Positions 58,375-64,000 of a stretch of 64,000 bases of DNA are shown piece after piece; position 1 is the stretch's first letter; each line of letters opens with the position of its first letter. The DNA is taken from NCBI GenBank assembly GCA_021782915.1, contig JAJXUK010000008.1, forward strand, positions 1 through 64,000, written 5' to 3'. Position numbers and translations under genes: made by a program. Below the pieces are notes generated by a model that made no database searches, was not told the DNA's origin, and saw only the letters and a list, made by a program, of their open reading frames with translations. The DNA is from Actinomycetes bacterium (lineage in GTDB: Bacteria > Actinomycetota > Acidimicrobiia > Acidimicrobiales > RAAP-2).

Positions 58375-59649
58375 ATGGCCTACGTGGACGATGTGAGTCC
58401 CGCGCCGGTGCCGCCCGCAGACCTGCTGGGTCTGCTCGGCGTCTGGCGCGAGGGCCTGTCACTGTCGCGACGACTGGTGCAGCGCTGGCCCGAGGGGGCG
58501 CCGGCGGGCCCCTACGACGTCATCGCACTCGGCAAGGCGGCGCCGGCGATGGTCGAGGCACTGGGTGAGGTGGGCGTTGGCGTTCGTCGCCAGATCGTCA
58601 TCACGACGGCTGAGGCCCGTCGGGCCGACTCGCAGGACATCGTCGGCGACCACCCGGTGCCGGGCGCGGCGAGTGAGGCCGCGGCGCGCGCGCTCGACGA
58701 GTTCCTCCGCGAGGGTGAGGCGGCGGTGCCGACCCTGGTGCTCCTCTCGGGCGGTGCGTCCGCGCTCGTGGTCGATGTCGTGGACCCTGTCAGCCTGTCG
58801 GACCTGCACGAGCTCTGGGACGCGGCGCTGCGGACCGGAGTGGACATCACCACTCTCAACCGACTGCGCGCGAGTGCGTCGAATCTCGGGGGCGGGATGC
58901 TCGCGCGTCGGGTGCGATCAGCCGACAGCGTGGTGGCGGTGATGGTGGACAACCCGGTCTCCGGACCTCGTTGGGTGGCGTCTGGTCCCTTCACTGACTT
59001 CGCACCGAGTCGCGCCGAGTTGGATGGCCTTTTTGAGGCGGTCGCGCTGAGCCCGCGGGCGCGAGGAGTCTTCCGTCGCGCGGCGGCTCAGCGCGCGCAG
59101 CGTCTGCGATCTCAGGAGCCCACGCGTACCCGTCTGATCACGCTGGCCGAGCCGGCTGACGTGTTGCACTCGGTGCGTGACGAGGCGATCCGGCTCGGCT
59201 ACGCGGTCCACGACCTGGGTGCGGGGCTCGTGGAGAACGTCGAGGTGTTCGCGGGCCGAGTGGGGGCGCTGCTGGCCAGCGCCTCCGGGCCGACGGTGGT
59301 GCTGGGTGTGGGCGAGCTCGCCGTGCGCGTGAGCGGGCCCGGCCAGGGAGGTCGATGCCAGGAGTTCGCCCTGCGTTGTGCGGCCTGGCTGGACGAGGCG
59401 TCCTTGAGGAGCGCCGTCGTGGGAGCCGTGGCGACGGACGGGCGCGATCACGTCAGTGGCGTCGCCGGGGCCTGGGTCAGCGCCAGCATCGCGGGCGAGG
59501 CTCGTGAGGCGGGGCTCTCGTTGGTGGACTACCTCGCGCGCAGCGACAGCGGCACGCTGCTCGCGCGCCTGGGTCGGCACTTCGCCGGCTCGCTCACCGG
59601 GTGGAACCTGTGTGACCTCTACCTCGGCCTGGTGCACCCGCGCGACTGA
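58375..59649 (+). CDS. Glycerate 2-kinase (MOFRL/DUF4147 family)
   Basis: A 424-residue protein of the class II glycerate kinase family. N-terminal region: YDVIALGKAAPAMVEAL, VGDHPVPGAASEAAARAL and TLVLLSGGASALVVDV. C-terminal MOFRL domain: GGRCQEFALRCAAWLD and VGAVATDGRDHVSGVAGAWV. It should phosphorylate D-glycerate to 2-phosphoglycerate with ATP. The ATG is six bases after TAGCGT. The next gene, a 3-hydroxyacid dehydrogenase fitting tartronate semialdehyde reductase, starts about 40 nt later. It is divergent from the phosphoglycolate phosphatase-like gene. Confidence 0.93.
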   Translation: MAYVDDVSPAPVPPADLLGLLGVWREGLSLSRRLVQRWPEGAPAGPYDVIALGKAAPAMVEALGEVGVGVRRQIVITTAEARRADSQDIVGDHPVPGAASEAAARALDEFLREGEAAVPTLVLLSGGASALVVDVVDPVSLSDLHELWDAALRTGVDITTLNRLRASASNLGGGMLARRVRSADSVVAVMVDNPVSGPRWVASGPFTDFAPSRAELDGLFEAVALSPRARGVFRRAAAQRAQRLRSQEPTRTRLITLAEPADVLHSVRDEAIRLGYAVHDLGAGLVENVEVFAGRVGALLASASGPTVVLGVGELAVRVSGPGQGGRCQEFALRCAAWLDEASLRSAVVGAVATDGRDHVSGVAGAWVSASIAGEAREAGLSLVDYLARSDSGTLLARLGRHFAGSLTGWNLCDLYLGLVHPRD

Positions 59650-59690
59650 GACCGCCGATACGCTGCTCGCGTCGAGACGGAGGTGGCCAA

Positions 59691-60590
59691 GTGCCCGGGG
59701 AGTTGCCCAGCGAGCGAGGGAACGTCGGATTTATTGGTCTGGGAGCGATGGGCCGGCCCATGGCGGCCAACCTGGCGCGTGCGGGCTTTTCACTGTTCGT
59801 GTGGCGTCGACACCGGTCCGCGCAGCACGAGCTCGACGACCTGGGCGTCGTAGAGTCTGACTCTCTGAGCGCACTGGGCGCGTCGTGCTCCACGGTGGTG
59901 CTCTGTGTGACCGACGGGCCCGACGTTGAGCAGGTTCTCTTCGCCGACAACGGCCTCGCCGCGTCCCTGGGCGCAGGCTCCTTGGTGATCGACTGCTCGA
60001 CGATCAGCCCGCGTGTTGCCGAGTCCGTGGCGCAGCGCCTGTCCCAGCGTGGCGTGCGTTTCATCGACGCCCCGGTCACCGGCGGCACCGAGGGTGCCGC
60101 GCGCGCGACGCTCAGCATTCTCGTCGGGGGCGAGCCGGCCGCGGTCGCCGACGCGTGGGATGTGCTGAGTGCGATGGGCTCGATGATCACCCATCTCGGT
60201 CCCGTCGGCTCCGGTCAGCGGGCCAAGGCCGTGAATCAGGTCATTCTCGCGGGCACCTACCTCGCCGTGGCTGAGGGCGTGGTGCTGGCCTTGCGCGCGG
60301 GCCTGGATGCGCGTGCGGTCGTGGCCGCCCTCGGCTCCGGCGCGGCCGGCTCGTGGGTGCTGGCGAATCGGGCCGAGCGGATGATCGACGACCGCTACCC
60401 GCTGGGCTTCAAGCTCTCGCTGCATCGCAAGGACTTGGGCATCGCTCTGGAGATGGCCGGGGCCGCGGGAGCGTCGCTGCCGGTGGCCGCCATCGCGGCC
60501 GCGTTCGAGGACGGTCTGCTGGCCCAGGGCTTCGGCGATGACGACAACGCCGCTCTGGCGCGCGCGATCCGGCGTCTGTCCGGACTCTAG
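59691..60590 (+). CDS. Beta-hydroxyacid dehydrogenase, tartronate semialdehyde reductase-like
   Basis: A 299-residue NAD(P)-dependent enzyme. The Rossmann motif VGFIGLGAMGRPMAANLARAG is at the N-terminus. VIDCSTISPRVAESVAQRL and FIDAPVTGGTEGAARATLS are substrate signatures. The catalytic Lys is in GQRAKAVNQVILAGTYLA, and FKLSLHRKDLGIALEMA follows. The family includes 3-hydroxyisobutyrate dehydrogenase and tartronate semialdehyde reductase. Placement after glycerate kinase favours the latter. GGAGG precedes the GTG start. Its TAG stop shares the palindrome CTAG with the stop of the convergent permease gene. Confidence 0.93.
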   Translation: MPGELPSERGNVGFIGLGAMGRPMAANLARAGFSLFVWRRHRSAQHELDDLGVVESDSLSALGASCSTVVLCVTDGPDVEQVLFADNGLAASLGAGSLVIDCSTISPRVAESVAQRLSQRGVRFIDAPVTGGTEGAARATLSILVGGEPAAVADAWDVLSAMGSMITHLGPVGSGQRAKAVNQVILAGTYLAVAEGVVLALRAGLDARAVVAALGSGAAGSWVLANRAERMIDDRYPLGFKLSLHRKDLGIALEMAGAAGASLPVAAIAAAFEDGLLAQGFGDDDNAALARAIRRLSGL

Positions 60591-61945
60591 AGCGCCTTGG
60601 TGACGGGCGCCTTCGGGTGCTCACCGGTGCCGCGCTCCTTCCACACGTCGCGCCAGCGCACGCGCGTGCCCGTGCGAAGGATTGCACGTTCGTACACCTT
60701 GGCCGCTAGTCGTGCCAGGGCCACGGTGCTGGCGAGATCAACCACCACGCCCAGGAGGAACTCCCACCACGACACGGCGTGGCGGCCAACGAGGGCGGGC
60801 ATCAGGAACGGGGCGGTGGGCGGCAGGTAGGCGAGGACCTTGGTCAGCAGTGAGATACTCGTCGCGCTGGTCTGCACGAGGGCGTACACGTAGCCGAAGA
60901 TGATCGGAAGGCTCAGTGGAAAGGCGACCGCCTGGGCCTGATCCTGGCGTTCGACCATGGCCCCGGCGGCGGCGAATACCCAGGAGTAGAAGAAGTAGCC
61001 CAGCGCGAGCCAGAGCACCGAGGACGCCATGATCGCCGGCGAGGCGCCATGGAGGACAGATGAGCCCGTCAACTCTCCCACGAGGAGGGCCACCGCGATG
61101 ATGGCGCCGGCCTGGGCCAGCGTGACGGCTCCGATGCCGAGCACCTTGCCCGAGATCAGCTGCAGTGGTCGCACGCTGGACAGCAGAACCTCGATGACGC
61201 GACTCGTCTTCTCCTCCATGACGCCCATGAGTATCCAGCCCATGTACTGCTGGAGCATCACGAAGGTCACGATGATCCCGAGGATCGACGTCGCATTTCG
61301 CGGGGACGGGCTCGGCCCGTGTCCCGTCGACGCGATGGGCAGGGCACGATAGCCGTAGAGGGTCGAGATCTGCTGATTGTTGAGGCCGGCCTGGGCCATG
61401 GCGCGGGCGATGCCGAGCTGGGCGGCCAGGCTGCGCGCAAACTGGGCCAGGCTCGACGTGTCCGTCGGGCCCGGTGCAGCAAGCATCTCCAGGCGCTGGT
61501 CGTCGATGACTGCGAGGTCAAGGCTCTTGTGTTGCAGGGCCCGCTCGGCCGCGGCGAGGCTCGGCTCGCTGCTCACGTGCGCCGTGGTGCCGACACTCTG
61601 GGCCGCGCGCTGAACGGTGCCCGCCAAACTGGCCGGGGCGACGCCCACGACGCCCACCGTGATGCTGGTGGTGCGACCCCGGTTGTGGGCCGGGATGATG
61701 ATGGCCGCGGCGACGACGAGCAGGATGAGGGCGCTGGTGACCAGCAGGGCGCGGCTGCGCACGCGCTCGCGTATCTCACGCCGGGCGATCAGGCAAATCA
61801 CCGAGGTTCGGTCCGGCCGACGTCGGTCCCCGGGCTCGGCGCGGCGAGTCCGAGCCGAGCGCTGCGCACGAGCGCGTCGACTCAGGCGACGCACCACGCT
61901 CAGAAGCCCGGCGAGGAGCACGACGAGCAGCCAGCGCAGTTTCAT
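60587..61945 (-). CDS. ABC-2 type exporter permease (NatB-like)
   Basis: About 452 residues from the ATG at 61945, which overlaps the ATPase stop as ATGA. The N-terminal helix near residues 4-20 is followed by a short Arg-rich segment, then REIRERVRSRALLVTSALIL with a first full helix, a large extracytoplasmic domain (about 90-220) and five C-terminal helices (GIIVTFVMLQQYMGWILMG, VMEEKTSRVIEVLLSSVRP). The sequence VMEEKTSRVIEVLLSS is typical of NatB/YhaP-like permeases. With the adjacent ATPase it forms an exporter, substrate unknown (sodium or drugs in relatives). Confidence 0.88.
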   Translation of the reverse strand: MKLRWLLVVLLAGLLSVVRRLSRRARAQRSARTRRAEPGDRRRPDRTSVICLIARREIRERVRSRALLVTSALILLVVAAAIIIPAHNRGRTTSITVGVVGVAPASLAGTVQRAAQSVGTTAHVSSEPSLAAAERALQHKSLDLAVIDDQRLEMLAAPGPTDTSSLAQFARSLAAQLGIARAMAQAGLNNQQISTLYGYRALPIASTGHGPSPSPRNATSILGIIVTFVMLQQYMGWILMGVMEEKTSRVIEVLLSSVRPLQLISGKVLGIGAVTLAQAGAIIAVALLVGELTGSSVLHGASPAIMASSVLWLALGYFFYSWVFAAAGAMVERQDQAQAVAFPLSLPIIFGYVYALVQTSATSISLLTKVLAYLPPTAPFLMPALVGRHAVSWWEFLLGVVVDLASTVALARLAAKVYERAILRTGTRVRWRDVWKERGTGEHPKAPVTKAL

Positions 61946-62838
61946 CGCACGGCCTCGCGGAAGACCTCCGACAGGCGTCGTCGCTGGTAGCTGAACTCGG
62001 TGACTCGTCCCGCGCGGCGCGCGGCGTCGAGCACGACGTTGGTGTCCACATCGGGCTCCAGCACCAGGCGCACCTGGCCGGCGCCGACCTCGGAGATTCT
62101 GACGCCGGCCAGCTCGCGCGCCCATCGAGCGTCGCGATCGTCCTCCACGCGCACCACCAGGCGCCGGGGCCCGCTGGTGGCCAGGTCGTCGACGCGTCCG
62201 GTGACCACGAGGGCTCCGTGGTCGATGATGACGACCGACTCGCACAAGTCCTCAACCTGATCGAGCTGGTGGCTCGAGAGCAGGACGCCGCATCCCTCTC
62301 GCGCGCGCTCCACGAGGATCGCGCCGATCTCGTCGGTGGCGGTGGGATCCAGTCCGGCCAGTGGCTCGTCGAGGACGAGCATCTCGGGCTCGTGCACGAG
62401 CGCGCCCGCGAGCTGGACGCGCTGCTGGTTGCCGTGGGACAGGTCGGCCACTTTGGACTGCGCGCGCTCGGCGACACCGAGGCGCTCCAGCCAGCTCGCC
62501 GTGGCCGCTCGGGCGTCGCGCTCGCTGAGCCCGTGGAGGCGGCCGAGGTACTCAATCTGCTCTCCGACACGCATCGTGGGGTAGAGGCCCCTCTCTTCTG
62601 GCATGTAGCCGAACCGGCGCCGCACGCCTTCGTGCACTGGTTCGTCGTTCCACGTCACCGTTCCGGCATTGAGCTCGGTCAGCCCGAAGATCGCGCGCAT
62701 CGTCGTCGTCTTGCCGGCGCCGTTGGGTCCGAGGAATCCGGTCACGTGACCCGCCGGGACGTCAAAGGAGAGCTCCCGAAGCGCCTGCACGTCGCCGAAG
62801 CGACGACTCAGGCCCCGCATGGAGAGGACGCCGGGCAC
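61942..62838 (-). CDS. ABC transporter ATPase (NatA-like)
   Basis: About 298 residues from the GTG at 62838 (VPGVLSMRGLSRRFG), seven bases after TAGCGT; the longer ORF overlaps the EamA gene start and is rejected. Walker A GFLGPNGAGKTTTMRAIFG, Q-loop GYMPEERGLYPTM, signature VADLSHGNQQRVQLAGAL, Walker B EMLVLDEPLAGLD and H-loop VLLSSHQLDQVEDL are all intact. The C-terminal domain is the DUF4162 type found in NatA/drug ATPases. It is coupled to the permease gene. Confidence 0.93.
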   Translation of the reverse strand: MPGVLSMRGLSRRFGDVQALRELSFDVPAGHVTGFLGPNGAGKTTTMRAIFGLTELNAGTVTWNDEPVHEGVRRRFGYMPEERGLYPTMRVGEQIEYLGRLHGLSERDARAATASWLERLGVAERAQSKVADLSHGNQQRVQLAGALVHEPEMLVLDEPLAGLDPTATDEIGAILVERAREGCGVLLSSHQLDQVEDLCESVVIIDHGALVVTGRVDDLATSGPRRLVVRVEDDRDARWARELAGVRISEVGAGQVRLVLEPDVDTNVVLDAARRAGRVTEFSYQRRRLSEVFREAVR

Positions 62839-62882
62839 TTTCGTGACGCTAGTGCCTTCATCGACTCGCGGTGGGTGCGAAG

Positions 62883-63779
62883 TCAGGGCCCGCGTCGCGT
62901 GAGTCGGAGTCGACCCTGGGCAATCGCCGCCCCCAGGAGGACCACCGCGCCGCCGAGTGGCTGATTCCACAGAACCGCCTCGTGCAGGATGCTCACGCCC
63001 ACGATGACGGCCACGACCGGGGTCAGGTACGTGACCGTGCTGGCCACGGCCGCGCCGGCGCGTTCAATGACCCGATAGTTCCACAGAAACGCCAGGCCCG
63101 ATCCGAGGGCCCCGAGGGCCAGCATCGAGAGAATCTGGTTCGGCCGAGGAGCCGCGCTATGCCAACCGTGCACGATGAAGGCGGGCGCGAGGCACAGCGC
63201 CGCGAAGCTCAGCTGTACTGGCACGGCTCCGAGCGCGTCGAGCCCGCGCGGCGTGAGGTATCGGCGGGTGTAGGGGAAGCTGACTCCGTAGAGGGTGACA
63301 GCGAGCACGAGGCTGGCTACCGCCCACCACGGACTGCGACCAAAGCCCCTCCAGGCCCCCAGCACCAGCACGATGCCCACCAGACCCACGACGAGGCCCA
63401 TCACCTGGTGGCGGCGGATTGGCTCGTCGCGAAACACGACGGCGATGAAGAAGAGCGAGGTCAACGGCGTCATGCCGTTGATGATCCCGGCGAGAACGGT
63501 CGTCGCGTGGGTCTCGGCGAGAGCAAAGAGCACACTGGGCACCGAGTTGATGAGCAGGGAGACCACGGCCAGGTGGGCCAGCACGACGGGCTCGCGCGGC
63601 AGACGCTGACCACGGGCACGGGCCACGCCGAGCAGCGTGAGGGCCCCGAGAGCGTTGCGCACGAAGGCCACGCCCGTGGGCGTCAAGAAGCCCAGACCCT
63701 CCTTGATGAAGAGGAACGAGCAGCCCCACACGACGCCGATCCCGGCGTACATCCAGAGCCAGGAGCGTGGGCGTGGCAT
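62883..63779 (-). CDS. EamA/DMT superfamily transporter
   Basis: A 298-residue membrane protein with ten hydrophobic helices in two EamA repeats (residues about 5-135 and 150-290; each repeat shows the GVAFVRNALGALTLL / GLAFLWNYRVIERAGAAVAS type features). Such proteins export amino acids, purines or metabolites. The ATG is six bases after TAGACT, a leaderless start. It is divergent from a DinB-like gene that runs off the window. Confidence 0.9.
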   Translation of the reverse strand: MPRPRSWLWMYAGIGVVWGCSFLFIKEGLGFLTPTGVAFVRNALGALTLLGVARARGQRLPREPVVLAHLAVVSLLINSVPSVLFALAETHATTVLAGIINGMTPLTSLFFIAVVFRDEPIRRHQVMGLVVGLVGIVLVLGAWRGFGRSPWWAVASLVLAVTLYGVSFPYTRRYLTPRGLDALGAVPVQLSFAALCLAPAFIVHGWHSAAPRPNQILSMLALGALGSGLAFLWNYRVIERAGAAVASTVTYLTPVVAVIVGVSILHEAVLWNQPLGGAVVLLGAAIAQGRLRLTRRGP

Positions 63780-63828
63780 CGACCGAGTCTAGGGAGCGAA
63801 CTCGAGTCTCATCTGCGAAGATGGTCAC

Positions 63829-64000
63829 GTGAGCGTGCCTAGCTACTCGCCCGAGGTGGCCCTCGAGCACTTGCGAGCCACCCCGCGGCGCCTCAGCGAG
63901 ATGTCGCGGGGCTGGTCCGACCATCGCCTGGCCCAGCGACCCGGTAGGGACGAGTGGTCCGCCGTGGAGGTCTTGGCTCACCTGCGAGCGTGCGTCGAGA
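63829..64000 (+). CDS. DinB-like protein, truncated by the window end
   Basis: An ORF from GTG at 63829 reads VSVPSYSPEVALEHLRATP, RRLSEMSRGWSDHRLAQRPG and RDEWSAVEVLAHLRACVE before the window ends. The pattern of a helical bundle with EWSAVEVLAHL and a His following is typical of DinB/DfsB family proteins, which bind metals through three His. The rest is outside the window, so confirmation is not possible. It is not in the ORF track because it is open at the right end. Confidence 0.6.
   Translation, partial: MSVPSYSPEVALEHLRATPRRLSEMSRGWSDHRLAQRPGRDEWSAVEVLAHLRACVE

Overview
The window is high-GC DNA (by eye roughly two-thirds or more G+C outside one short island), densely coded on both strands, with many 1-8 nt start/stop overlaps and frequent GTG starts. 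Gene content (CHAD protein, DUF3039, acyl-CoA dehydrogenase plus racemase, AGPS-like oxidase with glpD, BTAD-domain regulator, fused carboxyltransferase) and the repeated pattern of a TAnnnT hexamer 6-8 nt before the start codon (leaderless mRNAs) point to an actinobacterium. An Acidimicrobiia-type lineage is my best guess, but no 16S or other decisive marker is present.

Layout. 22-95: a long imperfect hairpin. 139-4650 (-): TPP enzyme, GlcD-type FAD oxidase and a compact UvrD-like helicase. 4707-8140 (+): alpha/beta hydrolase, membrane-anchored MurF-like ligase and D-Ala-D-Ala ligase, translationally coupled. 8036-11058 (-): sigma-like protein, membrane-anchored exported protein and membrane-anchored BTAD protein. 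11193-16799: small conserved proteins, a lipoprotein, a secreted GH3 enzyme, an IMPase-family phosphatase and a CHAD protein. 16930-19262: tRNA-Val(TAC), then an island of visibly lower GC with a duplicated tRNA 3' end, IS-end-like repeats, VapBC, about 670 bp without a convincing gene, and an XRE protein with a histone-H1-like lysine tail. 19390-25903: fused carboxyltransferase, YbjQ protein, radical SAM/SPASM enzyme, CDF-like membrane protein, MFS transporter with an upstream leader ORF, and an EEP hydrolase. 25950-29253 (+): a five-gene coupled operon (PhzF, PNPOx-like, NUDIX, zinc ribbon, histidine phosphatase) closed by a strong hairpin. 29385-39145: CRP-type site and aldo/keto reductase, CydDC, Usp, a TM0106-type nuclease and a heterodimeric ABC exporter. 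39184-39551 (-): RNase P RNA. 39624-43019 (+): xseA, xseB, MBL hydrolase and ferredoxin-reductase-like enzyme. 43016-47535 (-): glpD, AGPS-like oxidase and a divergent FGGY kinase. 47594-55246: acyl-CoA dehydrogenase/racemase pair and small housekeeping genes. 55247-60590: MFS transporter, alpha-hydroxy-acid oxidase, HAD phosphatase, glycerate kinase and tartronate-semialdehyde-reductase-like enzyme. 60587-end: ABC-2 exporter, EamA transporter and a truncated DinB-like gene.

How genes may work together. The HAD phosphatase, hydroxy-acid oxidase, glycerate 2-kinase and beta-hydroxyacid dehydrogenase at 56-60 kb, with the TPP enzyme and GlcD oxidase at 0-3 kb, could supply every step of a glycolate-to-2-phosphoglycerate (glycerate) pathway. 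This is inference; no substrate is proven. The glpD/AGPS/FGGY operon suggests glycerol-3-phosphate/DHAP use linked to ether-lipid-type chemistry, but the kinase has lost two canonical glycerol-binding residues.

The most unusual points are the XRE/lysine-tail protein in the tRNA-Val island, the complementary loss of ATPase motifs in the exporter pair, the FGGY kinase active-site changes, the membrane BTAD/sigma-like operon, and two 33-34 bp back-to-back leaderless promoter modules. Nothing here is a recognisable CRISPR, phage or known multi-gene defence system.
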